From NCBI GenBank assembly GCA_001466705.2, contig LATX02000232.1:1-64000 (forward strand): a stretch of DNA of 64,000 nucleotides. Reading direction: 5' to 3'. The notes beneath the pieces were generated by a model, which did no database searches, was not told the DNA's origin, and saw only the letters and a program-made list of their open reading frames with translations. Within the stretch, counting starts at the first letter, position 1. Each line of letters starts with the position of its first letter. Both the position numbers and the translations under genes were made by a program. Of this stretch, positions 11,290 to 22,929 are shown piece by piece. The DNA is from Moniliophthora roreri. Lineage: Eukaryota > Basidiomycota > Agaricomycetes > Agaricales > Marasmiaceae.

Positions 11290-13156
11290 ACTGCCCACGA
11301 CAGATTAAGCGCAGGTGAGGAAAATCTTTTCATCGTTCTCCCCACGATGGACTTACTTCTCTTGTGCCATTGGCTTACTAGTAACTTGCGCACAACTCAG
11401 TCGTCACAGCCGCGCCATTCATGAAGATGACGGAGTCGAAGGGTCATTTTGCGGTTTGGCATTATATACATTTTTAACGAAAATAAAAATCATTCAACAG
11501 TACCATCTACTTCTCACTCTTGTTTGCTGCGCTTGGCTTCCCTCATGGACAAATCACTGGTAACTTCCTCGGATGTTTGCTTCCTGTGCACGCCAACAGG
11601 TCCCTCCTCGAGTGTTTGTGCCACAACCGGATTCGCCCGCTCCGACATATCGAACATGTCACCTAACCAAACACCCTTCCTCTTGGTGCTCACGAGCTTC
11701 CCCACACATGATTGCACCAGTTTGTATGGCTTGGCAGAAAATTTGTCAAGGGTCGACGCCGGTAATGCTTCTACTCATCAATATTCTTCTCATAACATGC
11801 TGGAAATATCAACAGCTAACTCCATGGTGAAATAAAACTCCTCCGGGACCAAAGCTATAAACAGCGACTGAATGTATCGATTACCCTGCAAAAACTCGAC
11901 GCGCTGAGTGAAATCAAAGTTAGCGAACGAGGGAAACAACTGGTTGAATGCGTGCATGCGATGATTGATGTCCAGTTCGTTGACGTCGCCATCCGCCTCG
12001 ACCCTGCCATTGACGTCATTACCCACCTCGACATCGCCATCTGCCTCAACATCGCCATCCACCTCGACACCATCATCCGCCTCGACATCGCCATCTGCCT
12101 CGACGCTGTCATCTGCCTCGACACCGCTGTCCGCTCTGGCGTTGTCATCCACTGGGTGCATGACAAAGAGGAAGTACATGAGAATCCAAAACAGGGACTC
12201 GAGATCATGAAGGAAGTTGTATCGAACGGCAGCTGACGTGCCCAGGCGAGCATCCGTACCCTCGAGCATGGATAGGAAGGCGGAACCCCTGGGATACTTG
12301 TTCTCTGGTCTCTCTGGACGAAAGAGGTATTTACCTCTCCATATTTCCAAGGCCATGAAATAAGGTGTTCCCTGGTCAAGCATATGAGTTAATACACAAT
12401 AGGAAAACTCAATGTACTACGCACCATTTTGATATCTTGTGGAGACTGAGAACTCGCACCGACCTTCTTGGCATACTCGAGATCAGTTATTTTGCATCTG
12501 AGTTCACCATCTACTTCTGAAACCAATAGATTGCCTGTGCTGATGTCTCTGTGCACCATCCCAGCAGAATACATTATTGACAACCCTGAAGAATTGTGAG
12601 AAATAAGTGGTTCACCTAAGATTAGAACTCACCAATACTGGCTTTCCTGATACATGCTACCACCGTTCTTAGGTTGCGGACATCTTGAAGTGGGCATCCA
12701 GCATCCTCCATCACAATACGATGGTGAGCCTTGTTGCCATAATGCTCTCGTGAAAGCATGTGGATGTCCTGGGTCTGAGCTCGGTGACCAGATGGAAGAC
12801 TGCCTGTAGAATCCGACATCTGCGAACTAGCCAAGGATCGGGAAGGTCTTTTAGGGTATTGAATCATAATCAGTTTAAGGACAAACTTCTTCCTCGGGCG
12901 GGACAGGTCGTTTCCTCTGAGAAAGTTGGTAGAGTTGTCGTCAACGAGCTTGCTTGGATTCGTCATCGAAGGGACTTTCACAATTTCACAGTGCTTGATG
13001 GCCACAAAGTGCTTCTCGAAATCTGTGGCATCCAGACCTTTGACAACGTGGACCTTGTTGATATTGGCCTTCATATCCTCTTGGATTTCGAGCTCCGTTT
13101 TTGCTCCCTCTGGAAGCCATAAATCCTTCAGGACAAATACAGGGCCAATCAACTCG
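11290..13156 (-). pseudogene. FunK1 kinase, minus copy, 3' two-thirds
   Basis: Inverted copy of the kinase at 17650-19435, including about 230 bases of its 3' flank. Going leftwards it encodes VFVLKDLWLPEGAKTELEIQ (about 13120), the catalytic loop VHRDISTGNLLV (about 12555) with HRD--T-N, the DLE metal-binding variant DLEYAKK, then after an intron GTPYFMALEIW (about 12370) and the C-lobe FLHDLESLFWILMYFLF. FunK1 is a large, mostly uncharacterised fungal kinase family. Where the plus copy reads MLREEYQRVDALPAS this copy has stops at 11790-11792 and 11775-11780 (TGA, then TGA TGA); CGA to TGA explains two of the three. The tail in the same frame (WLGDMFDMSERANPV, ending 11514) still aligns. The gene is cut at 13156 by a gap. 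Confidence 0.8.
11970..12150. repeat. 18-bp coding minisatellite (acidic repeat)
   Basis: About nine degenerate copies of an 18-base unit encoding variants of VEADGD on the minus strand, inside the FunK1 C-lobe. The plus-strand FunK1 copy has a shorter, non-repetitive acidic stretch at this place (around 18690-18750), so the array expanded after the two copies separated. Confidence 0.75.
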
Positions 13157-13279
13157 NAGTTACAAGCACGATTGTTCGTGCTTCTCGACATTATAGAGTT
13201 TGATGGGACAAGCACTAATTAGTGCTTGTCCCATCAAACTCTATAATGTCGAGAAGCACGAACAATCGTGCTTGTAACT
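13157..13279. repeat. Gap plus perfect 122-bp palindrome
   Basis: An N at 13157 is followed immediately by a spacer-less perfect inverted repeat: 13158-13218 is mirrored by 13219-13279, centred on AGCACTAATTAGTGCT. The gap interrupts a kinase reading frame. A second fold-back touching another N lies at 28803-29025. This is best read as a fold-back artefact at a contig end, not a natural hairpin. Confidence 0.75.
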
Positions 13280-14170
13280 ATGCCAATGCTTCTTTTAGAT
13301 GCCATAGTAACTGCTGGCATATAGTAAAATATAGAGCCTTCCTCCAAATATAGTAAGGTATGCTCGAACACCCTTAATCCTCTGTTTGGCAAACTTCTCA
13401 TTGTGACTCAAGGCCAGGTTCTTTCTCTTTTTCAGTAAGTCTCCTTTATCTTTGCATTATACACTATTACACAAGTAGAGAATCCCATTCAATATGGAGT
13501 GCAGGGTTGAGCTTCCCACATGCAGCCTATTGAAAACTCTCTGTGTGCTACAGCTTTTAGATCTCTGTTACTCCTGCAGTACAAGATCGGACAGACTTGT
13601 AATTGTGAATGATGAAAACAGGAATGGAGTCACTGCAAAAACAGTGAGCATATCTGGTCTGATGGTGTTGCAGTAGGTAACTGCCATCGCATTGGTAAGT
13701 TCTCCTTTAATCTCTACTTTCAAACCTAATAGTTCAGTATAGAACACACAGTACATTTGGCTCTGGAAGCCAGCAGATATTGTCAGATAAAAGAGTGGTG
13801 TCCATATTGTAAGTATACCCTGCTGTCTTCAATATCTAATGCTCACACACTCCCTCAGGCTGTGTTACCCATTGCGAAATTTTTGAGATTGACGCTCTGC
13901 ACCCTTGGCAAAGCATCATTAATTTTTACCTATTGATTCTTGAGATGGACACTGTATTTCCTGTGAAATTGTAATCATCTTTGTATCTTTGCTATCAACT
14001 TGTAATGTACGATCTGCTTTCTTGTTATTAATACTACTATCTCCAGTGTAAATATCATATCTGTAAATAATCTACGTGATTAATCAATCTACTATGAGTT
14101 GGCCTTGCAACTCCTACCTGTGACCCCACAACACTAAAAGTTTCAGTGACCTGGGTCTTGCCCCCAGTGA
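13280..14170. other. Unassigned insert inside the kinase copy
   Basis: This AT-rich stretch has no counterpart in the plus-strand kinase. Identity to the kinase intron stops near 14170, just beyond GATGGGCTCTCT. A segment 13862-14133 begins TGTTACCC and ends CACAACA, so it has the TG...CA ends of a small LTR, but no target duplication, primer site or polypurine tract was found. It lies on a contig bounded by Ns at 13157 and 14893, so its placement here is itself uncertain. Confidence 0.3.
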
Positions 14171-14174
14171 GAGA

Positions 14175-14892
14175 GCCCATCAAAAATGTCAATTATTCTT
14201 ACCTTCTGCAAATCAAGACTTTCAGTTATGAAGATGTGCGACCTTGAGCAAAACCAAAACCTCGTATCGTTATGCTCTATCATCAAACCATATGCAAATC
14301 TGTAAGTAGGATTGGATCCCATGAGGTGGTTAATATTGCCAATGAGTTTGGAAATGTTCTACATGTCAACCTAAATGAGTAATATAGCAAGTGACAAATA
14401 ATAAAAACACTCACATCATCTGTACCACTGTCGTTAATGACCTTTTTGAATTCTCCTGTCATCACAATATCACATTCAAACTGTTCTTTCCCTGCCTGGT
14501 CTCCAACAGCAGTGGTGTCGACAAGTAACGCGTTGATATCGGCGATGTAACCACCATGTGCACCCTCAGACTTGAGGCCTTTACTGGGGGTACTGGAGAA
14601 TGTGATGAGTGGAAGTTTTCCAGTTGCTTCCTGTGTGTGCTCGAGAACCTTGTTGAATTTGCCAGCGAGCGGTTTATAGAGCTCGTTCTCGGTAATGGCG
14701 GACTGACGCGTGGAATTCTGCCCTTCCTCCTGCACAGCGTCGAGCGTTGGCGTACCCTGCCCTTGGCCACTCTGCTCAGCTGCACTGGCACGCGCCGAAC
14801 CCGCTGGGACTTCGCCTTGTCGAATTTGAACCCCAACCAACCTTCATCCGACAACTCTCCGTCCTTGAGTGCATAGTAGACTTGTTTGAGTT
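14175..14892 (-). pseudogene. FunK1 kinase, minus copy, 5' part
   Basis: Inverted counterpart of 16660-17375. It encodes GELSDEGWLGFKFDKAKSQR (about 14850), the Gln/Gly-rich linker (EQSGQGQGTPTLDAVQEEGQ), LYKPLAGKFNKVLEHTQEA, and after an intron the segment ending in a LEU-QK donor site (CTGCAGAAGGTAAGAAT). A one-base loss relative to the plus copy near the start (ALKDGEL rather than ALKKDGEL) shifts the frame, and the gene is cut by the N at 14893 before its first Met. Together with 11290-13156 this is one broken gene copy, missing about 215-250 bases at the 13157 gap. Confidence 0.7.
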
Positions 14893-14893
14893 N
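14893..14893. other. Assembly gap (single N)
   Basis: Joins the kinase 5' fragment to unrelated sequence at 14894. The homologous gene at 16640 continues upstream without a break, so this N marks a contig join and not a single unknown base. Confidence 0.8.
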
Positions 14894-15767
14894 CCATCCA
14901 CACTCTCTGAAATCCAGAGAACAACCCAAAATCTTGGGGCTGTTTCAACAATGGTGACATGCCATGGCCTCCCACTGCAGAAAATGTTACACGGTTCTAC
15001 GTAGTCCTTGCACTTGGTAATACCTCTTGAATCTCATGAGATCTTAATCTGAGTCTAATATCAGCCTGGCGTCGCCGTCGACGATACAATTTGATGGATC
15101 GGATGACTATTAGCCTATATCGCGCTGCGGTCTTACGCGCTTTCAAGAATGTCGTTCCATAGGTTTCCTGTGGGATTCACATGACTACGACGAGCAAGCC
15201 GGGCTGGTGGTCATTGAAGAATGACGCAGCCGTAGCCACAACCGATACTAGGCCGAAGAGTGCTACTCGCCTACGCTTTTGATGCACGCAAGCTACTGCT
15301 CCTCGCGCCTCTATGTCGGTATTCTTTCGATGGTTGTATGTAAAAACCCCTCCCTTCTCGTTCAAGTATCGAACTTCTTCAACTTGAAAACGAGTACTCG
15401 AGTGGTTGAGTCTGATGTGCTTTGGACTGTGGTATCTTGGGAACGGAATATGGATTAAGGTTGGGTAAAGTAATCAAGTATCCTGCGATGGTGCATAAAA
15501 GTGGCAAATGAATCTTGATAAAACAAAAATGAGAATGAGGCGGAGTGTCGTATAGGTTGCACTCACTTATAATCGATACCGCCACCTCGACCAGAATCCT
15601 CTTTCACGACGACCTGGCGACTTCTTTGAAAGCAGAAGTGTCGTAAAGCAATCCTTCGGTATGTCGGAGACTCTACGCCTTTTCTGAGGCGCCGTGAAGG
15701 AGATGCAATAACGCATCTGGAGACCACTGTGGTCTCTTTTGGGTATTAACCTTCGATGCCGAAACGA

Positions 15768-16312
15768 CTAAGGAGCAGAGGTGACCGGGATCTTGTAGAA
15801 TATAGGGCGAGTCCCGAGCATAACGATATCTGGTATCATCACTTTATCGAGTGATGCAAGCCCATTTTCTCCTCGAATGAGATTGTTGTGCTGAAATGTA
15901 AAAATCGCTTCAGTGATAACTCGAGCCTCTGGGTCTCTCGGTTGAACAAAGTCTACTTACAAGGAGGATCGGCCCGTTGTCGTGAGTAGGGGACGGTAAA
16001 GCGCGATCTAATGAGAGGGACGTGTTCCTCGAGATCCAACATACGCACAACTTTCTTTACAAGGTCACTGATAGCTGAGTGCTGACCGACATCGGGATTC
16101 GTGGCAAAATCTGGCATTGCAATAAAAAGCGAAGACTGTGGTCCGAAATATCGGACCTGCAGGTCAAGTTGAAGGTCAGGGCAGCTAGCGACAAAGTGTT
16201 GATCCAGAGCGTCCGGGGCAGCGCAAGAATCCTGACCAAAAAATGTGATCAAGATTGTGTGCAAACAAGCCGTTGGAGATCCACTCGATATCGGACTTCG
16301 CGGTATGCCTGA
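15768..16312 (-). CDS. Conserved fungal protein of unknown role, partial
   Basis: A 103-codon frame (15953-16264, possibly from 16312) carries DALDQHFVASCPDLQLDLQV and FGPQSSLFIAMPDF. A clean GTAAGT donor follows at its end and a TTTCAG acceptor leads to a second exon with IPDIVMLGTRPIFYKIPVT, ending at TAG 15768-15770. The second exon resembles a hypothetical Agaricomycete family I remember only by its FYKIPVT motif. The phase across the intron does not join perfectly by my reading, so one boundary is wrong or the gene is broken. It is divergently arranged with the FunK1 gene at 16305. Confidence 0.35.
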
Positions 16313-19218
16313 GGTTCGCCATGATGATGGTTCGCTTCGGAAACGTTTTCAGGCACAACCACTGGCCCTACTCTCACAGGCGGACATGAACAAGCCGGCA
16401 GTCGCGTATGTTTGGAAGAAGTTGATGCCTTATGCGGTAAGTTCTACCCTGATTCGTTCACCACCATTGTCCTCTTTCTCCTACACGTTGCTGTGGCTCG
16501 CTGGGTTTGAAAACTATGGTGTATAAGTTATTGCAGACACCAGATAGTCAAACGAGAACGTCCAAATGGAAGAAGTCAGGAATCAGGCCTTGCATGACCT
16601 TGGTCCCAGCATTCCAGAGGTTTCATTCGACCAGTTCAAGGCTGCTGTGCTGCTACACGTAGACAATGCGAAACTCGAACAAGTCTACGATGCGCTCAAG
16701 AAGGACGGAGAGTTATCGGATGAAAGTTGGATAGGGTTCAAGTTCGACAAGGCGAAGTCCCAGCGGGTTCGGCGCGTGCCAGTGCAGGGACAAGCTGAGC
16801 AGAGTGGCCAAGGGCAGGGTACGCCAACGCTCGACGCTGTGCAGGAGGAAGGGCAGAATTCCACGCGTCAGTCCGCTGTTACCGAGGACGAGCTCTATAA
16901 ACCGCTCGCTGGCAAATTCAACAAGGTTCTCGAGCACACACAGGAAGCGACTGGAAAGCCTCCATTTATCACATTCTCCAGTACCCCCAGTAAAGGTCTC
17001 AAGTCCGAGGACGCACATGGCGGTTACATTGCCGATATCAATGCATTACTTGTCGACACCGCTGCTGTTGGAGACCAAGCAGGGAAAGAACAGTTTGAAT
17101 GTGATATTGTGATGACAGGAGAATTCAAAAAGGTCGTTAACGACAGCGATACAGACGATGTGAGTGCTTTTACCATTTGTCTTTCGCTATATTACTCATT
17201 TAAGTCGGCGCGCAGAACATCTCCAAACTCGTCGGCAATATTAACCACCTCATGGGATCCGATCCTACTCGCAGATTTGCGTATGGTTTGACGATAGAGC
17301 ATAACGATACGAGGTTTTGGTTCTGCTCAAGGTCGCACATCTTTGTAACCGAACAGCTCGATTTGCAGAAGGTAAGAATAATCGTCATTCTCGGTGGGCT
17401 CTCTGACATAGCATTGCCATAGAACATCAAAGATGTCATTTACTTCGTCATGGCTCTCGGATCTGCCAGCAAGGAACAGCTCGGTTTCGATCCCACAGTT
17501 CGGAGAATCAAGCGAAGCAGTGGTAGTAGCAAGGTTAAAACGCGTTACCGGTTCACTATCAATGGGATCGAGTATGAAACCCTGGAGGCTATTAGCATCT
17601 ACAAGGCCAAGTTCTTATTGGGTAGAGCGAATCGTGTGTTCAGGGTCCAACGCGTTGTGAATGACGAGTTGATTGGTCCTATATTTGTCCTGAAGGATCT
17701 TTGGCTTCCAGAGGGAGCAAAAACGGAGCTCGAAATCCAAGAGGATATGAAGGCCAATATCAACAAGGTCCACGTTGTCGAAGGTCTGGATGCCGCAGAT
17801 TTCGAGAAGCACTTTGTGGCCATCAAACGCTGCGAAATCGTGAAAGTCCCTTCGATGACGAATCCGAGAGTGTTCGTTGATGACAACTCTACCAACTTTC
17901 TAAGAGGAAACGACCTGTCCTGCGCGAGGAACAAGTTCGTCCTCAAATTTATTACGACTCGGTACCCTACTTCCCCATCCTTGACTGGTTCGCAGATGTC
18001 AGACTCTACAGGCAGTCTTCCAATTGGTCACCGAGCTCAGACCCAGGACATACGTATGCTCTCACGAGAGCACTACGGCAACAAGACTCACTATCGTATT
18101 GTGATGGAGGATGCCGGATGCCCACTCCAAGATGTCCGCAACCTAAGAACGGTAGTAGCGTGTATCGGGAAAGCCAGTATTGGTGAGTTCTGATCTTAGG
18201 TGAACCACTCATTTCTCACAATTCTTCAGGGCTGTCAATAATGTATTCTGCTGGGATGGTGCACAGAGACATCAGCACAGGCAATCTATTGGTTTCAGAA
18301 GTAGATGGTGAACTCTGGTGCAAAATCACTGATCTTGAATATGCCAAGAAAGGTCGGTGCAAGTTCTCAGTCTCCGCAAGATATCAAAACAGTGCGTAAG
18401 GGTTTGACTTTTTCAGCTGTATATTAATTCATGGGCTCAAAAAGGGGACACCCTATTTCATGGCTATGGAAATATGGACGGGAAATCACCTCTTTCTTCC
18501 CGTAAAACCGAAAAACCAGCTTGCCAAAAAGGAAGGCTTCGTATCAATGGTGAGAAGGCAGACGGAAAACGAGGCTCCCACAGATACGCGGACTCCCATT
18601 CTATACAACTTCCTTCACGACCTCGAGTCCCTGTTTTGGATTCTCATGTACTTCCTCTTCATCATGCACCCCGTGAATGAAGAGCCCACCGCGGATGCCA
18701 AGGACCAAGAGCTCAATACGAGTAAAGAGTCCGACGCTGGTGGCTCTGTTCAAGAACCAATCATCAATCATCGCATGCTCAAATTCTACCAGCTGTTTCC
18801 AGCGTTCACGCCCTTCACTATCAGTGACCGCACGGAGTTTCTGCGAGGTAGCCATGAAGTTCAGTCGAGGTACAGATCCTCTGTTCCAGCGCAGTTTCAT
18901 TTCACCATGCAGTTGGCCATTGAGATTTCCAACATGTTACGAGAAGAGTATCAGCGAGTAGACGCATTACCGGCGTCGACCCTTGACAAATTTTCTGCCG
19001 AGCCGTACAAACTGGTGCAATTATATGCGGAGGACCTTGCCAGCACTGATGAGGATGATGTATGGTTAGGTGACATGTTCGATATGTCGGAGCGGGCGAA
19101 TCCGGTTGTGGCACGAACACTCGAGGAGGAAGCTATTGGCGTGCACAGGAAGCGAACATCCGAGGAAGTTACCGATGGTTTATCCATGAGGGAAAATAAG
19201 TGCAGCAGGCGAGAGTGA
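16305..19218 (+). CDS. FunK1 fungal protein kinase (one apparent frameshift)
   Basis: The best-preserved FunK1 copy. The proposed start MPEVRHDDGSLRKRF (16305) joins exon 2 through an intron 16437-16547; starting at 16566 is the alternative. The N-terminal half holds the Gln/Gly-rich linker and LAGKFNKVLEHTQEATGK. After two further introns it gives IKDVIYFVMALGSASKEQ, DELIGPIFVLKDLWLPEGAK (likely holding the kinase lysine), VHRDISTGNLLV (about 18255), DLEYAKK (about 18340), GTPYFMAMEIWTGN (about 18450) and HDLESLFWILMYFLF. It ends in basic residues at 19218. Compared with the minus copy, one extra A in AAGAAAGG (about 18348) shifts the frame inside the activation loop; either a sequencing slip or a first inactivating lesion. 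Substrate unknown. The 3' flank abuts PGS1. Confidence 0.75.
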
Positions 19219-19489
19219 GAAGTAAATACCGATACTATGATATTGTTGATGATTTTTGTTTTCTTTGAAAATGTATATAATACCAAACCGCAAAAGTCCT
19301 TCGACTCTATCATCTTCACGAATGGTGCGGCTACGACTGAGTTCTGCGCAAGCTACTAGTAGCCAGTGGCGCAAGAGAGGAAAATCCACACGAGAGACAA
19401 CGATGAAGTATAGGAGATTTTCCTCACCGGCGCTTAATCTGAATCGCAAGGCTTCCGCATTCCACCACGGCTTTCCGCTGGCTTTCCGT

Positions 19490-21324
19490 ATGCTTTCATC
19501 TCGGATATCTTCCTCAAGAAATCTACACTATTTCTTTTACTCGTCTATACGCCATGCATCCAGCGTAACCCGTCAGTTGCATCCAGCAGTTCGACAGCTT
19601 GCATCAGAACTCGGCCAGAAACAGCCAGCATTCGCAGTATCACCAAATGATGTGCACGTTCTCAAGCAACCAAGTGAATTTTATTCACGTCTTCTGGTGT
19701 GTATAAATGAAATTATATCTGTTCTAATGTTAACCTCTCGAATAGGAAATGATTCAGAGAGCAGGAGAAGAATTTTTCTGTCATCGTTGTACATTGGATC
19801 AAGTGAAGGGGAACTCGTGTGTGTTTTACTCTAAACGTACTTGAAATGATACTGAGACCCTTTGTCCAGGTCGAAAATCTAGAGAAGGCACTCCGTCATA
19901 AAGAATCCCTTCATTTGTACTTTCAGCTCGACCTGAACCGTTCTACGCGTCCTGGTGCTTCTTCGACCGCAAAAATCCTTCTTTCCCTTCTACAAACATA
20001 TCCAGACCGTGTACACGCGTCTTTCTTCAGAAGTCCCAATCTCCGTGGTATTATGGCAAAAGTGGTTCCGCCAAGATTCAACGAAGGATGGGGAACATGG
20101 CATGCGAAGATATACGGAGCAGACGACGATGTCATGATTAGTGGGTACGCGCACTCATCTACCTCTGTTTCACGTACACTTACCTCTATTTACAGCGCCA
20201 ACTTAAATAAGTCTTACTTCACGAATCGCCAGGACCGTTACCTTCGTTCACGAACCAACCTGTCCTCTCGCAATACTGTTTCGACTTTCTCCGAACGGTC
20301 TCCGACTTTTCATATCAACTGCTTCCCTCATTGGATGCAAAACCTGATTTAGGACCACACTCTTTCACCGGCGACGGATACACAATGTTCTGGCCGGATT
20401 TCAACACGCATCCCCATCACATACACAAAAAGGCTGAAAAAGCTTTCACGGACTTTCAACATTCCTATCGTCAGCGCAGTCTGCCGGAGGGCTCGGAAGG
20501 AGGCGAGAAGGTTATGATGTTCCCAATAATCCAGGCAGGACAGTTCAACGTCAGAGAAGAAGAGCAGGCGATGGACATTCTCTTCAGGCGTGCCAACGGA
20601 CAGAGCTCTGGCGAGAAGAAGTTCGAAGAGAGGCCGCTCATCGATTTCACGAGCGGATACTTCGGCCTATACAAGCCATACCAAGACCTCGTTCTGCGGT
20701 CCCGAAATGTCGATGTTCGGATCGTGGCTGCTAGTCCCAAGGTGAGCCAAGCCATATATAACACACGCCGCTAGCTTATCCTTATCGCAGGCAAATGGGT
20801 TCTACGGGTCAAAAGGCATATCTGGGCGCATACCGGAGGGCTACACCCTTCTTGAGCAGAGATTCATGAAAGCGGTAGCACGTGCAGGACGATTCTGGAA
20901 AGAGAGCACTGGTGTCCAATTACTCGAGTGGCTCAAAGATGGATGGACGTATCATGCAAAAGGTAGGGTTTCGTCGGTGATAACTTAGCCTTTGTTCACT
21001 AATGACGCTGCCCTAGGACTATGGTTTTCACCAAACGCATCGTCGCATCCTGTTCTCACTCTGTTCGGATCCACGAACCTCAACTCAAGGTCATCGCATA
21101 TCGATACCGAGTTGTCATTCGTTATGATTCTTCCATCTGAACAACAAAATACCGACTCGCAACAGAAAGCTACGGAGTCGGCTAATGGGATAACGATTTT
21201 GCAGGCCCAATTAGCTGATGAAGTAGCGAACATACGGGCAAATGCACACGAGTGGAAAGGTGACAAACGCAAGGTGCGACTGGGCACAAAATTGCTAGTT
21301 GCTTTAGTTGGGAAAATGTTATAG
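19490..21324 (+). CDS. PGS1: Mitochondrial CDP-DAG-glycerol-3-P phosphatidyltransferase
   Basis: Makes phosphatidylglycerophosphate from CDP-diacylglycerol and glycerol-3-phosphate, the committed step to cardiolipin in the inner mitochondrial membrane. The start MLSSRISSSRNLHYFFYSS gives a basic, Ser-rich presequence. Then come RRRIFLSSLYIGSSEGELV, the first HxKxxxxD site in WHAKIYGADDDVMISG (about 20100), ANLNKSYF after an intron, FTSGYFGLYKPY, and the second site YHAKGLWFS (about 20955-21025) with GSTNLNSRS. Six or so exons have standard splice sites. Two places need a one-base shift to keep the family reading: near 19762 (GCAGGAGAAG, a lost G) and near 20251 (CTTCGTTCACG, a lost T). Both are homopolymer-like, so base-calling errors are likelier than a dead essential gene. 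Confidence 0.85.
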
Positions 21325-21408
21325 ACGGTGTTCTATTTATTCATTTCTGATATCTTTCGGAGTATACACCCCTTATTGGCTACACCCAAGACATTATAAT
21401 TAGCACAA

Positions 21409-22797
21409 ATGAAATATCACTCCTCTCCTACATTCTACTCCTTTTGTTCTCTAGACCTAGGTTACCTGACCCTCCTAGCGATAGCATTCCGTGGAAATAA
21501 TAACCAATCACGGTACGGAGCCTTGCTCAATGCTCTTCTTTGCCGGCTCACAAGTGACTTGTCAGCGCATATGTCGACCACATCTCGCATCTTCAGAAAT
21601 GGAGAGGATGTCACCCAAGACCTCGAGTTCGCGAGCTCTCTAAAGTTTCGTTCGAACGTTCAACGCTTGACCCTTCTTTCAGCCTCAAAATATCAGTATG
21701 TTTTGAATCGAATCACTCACGCGTTTATCGAGAGAGATGGCGAGTTGGATGAATATCTGGACTCGTTCGACAATTCAGCGCAAGACATTCCCAAGATACT
21801 AATCAAGGAATACCCTGACCTAATTGTTGCCCTTCGCACACCAGGCGTTCCATGGAATCGCTCATGGAGTTTTCACGGCCACTCCCAAATTTCTGCGGAC
21901 GAGAGAGGACGGGGTCGTGAGGTTGTGATCGATGGAGAACTTGTGGTGGCCATCGTCGACGTTCTGAATGGATGAAACAGCAAAGGTGAGCAAATTAGGA
22001 GCCCTTCAACGGCGGCGTGTAGCTCACATGTGCCGGCCAGTACTCAGTCCTTTTCTTATACATCGCCACAGAGCTTCATGAGCTTCAGCATTACCTGGTG
22101 CCACGATTGCTCCCATTCGTCAAGAAAACCCCAAGACTTGTTGACGGGATGTCTACCATTAAACCAAACAGTGGTGAAGCTGGATTCCGCTTTGAGAGGC
22201 ACATGCTTGGATACGTGCCTACAGCAGTCTGGGAAGGCTCGAATTTTGGAGATCCTAAGCAGATTGTCAGGCTGGAGGGTGTGATACGACGAAGGGAGAA
22301 TGGATTTGACAATGAATATGGTTGGCCTTTGGGTGCGTCCTTCTGATTTTGTATAGAGCCGGACACTCAGCACACCATTAGGTTAAGGAATTCTATTTAC
22401 TCTCTTGAAATCACTAGTTGACCGCGTCGTTGAGGGAAATCTTTCGGGGTGGGTTCCGGCGTTTCCTATTCTTGGCAAGGCAGGCTTTCCACCTGGTAGT
22501 ACTAGTGATGCTACGCTTCTGCTAGAACGCCCCAAACTAGGAATGAATGAAATTCGGGCGCACTGTCTATCCGAGTGTTGGCTGGAAGACCCCACCATCT
22601 CTGACTCAGAGTCGGCAAGCCCAGACCCTGATCAAAATCCTCTGGACTTCAGGTCTATAGACCGGAAGGGACACAACCAAGTTGAATTGACAGGACTTGG
22701 GATTCGGGGCATCTCTTTTAGGGACGAGGAATCTGGACTTTGTCGGTGGAGTCCTAGCATGAGTACCTGTATTCCGGATGGTGACGAAGAATTATAG
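21409..22797 (+). CDS. Hypothetical protein, probably multi-exon
   Basis: An open frame of 188 codons (21409-21975, with an internal Met at MSTTSRIFRNGEDVTQDL) is followed by further coding-like segments: ELHELQHYLVPRLLPF (about 22080) and RFERHMLGYVPTAVWEG (about 22190). A GTGCG-donor intron of about 75 bases then leads to VDRVVEGNLSGWVPAFP (about 22420), and the frame ends in an acidic tail DGDEEL at 22797. A GTGAGC donor lies just after 21975, but the first frame closes before it; reading one frame over joins it to the next exon, so either there are two genes or one gene with a small indel near 21950. No domain recognised, no signal peptide. Confidence 0.45.
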
Positions 22798-22929
22798 TAT
22801 ATAAAACATATGAACAGAATACACGTAAACTTACTACAATCGGTGTATACGACGTCTGAACTCATAACCATCAAAGAGGGATTATCCCACTTACGGCGCG
22901 AGGCGGCGCGGGGATGTGAGTGCTCGCTC

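Noticed and set aside
13158..13279. Palindrome as a terminator, attenuator or origin
   Set aside because: A perfect 122-bp palindrome touching an N in a eukaryotic coding region is far better explained as an assembly fold-back.
13862..14133. A confident solo LTR inside the kinase copy
   Set aside because: Only the TG...CA ends support it; no target duplication or relatives in the window.
19490..21324. Phospholipase D or tyrosyl-DNA phosphodiesterase
   Set aside because: The HxK motifs are shared, but RIFLSSLYIGSSEGELV and the overall order fit PGS1.
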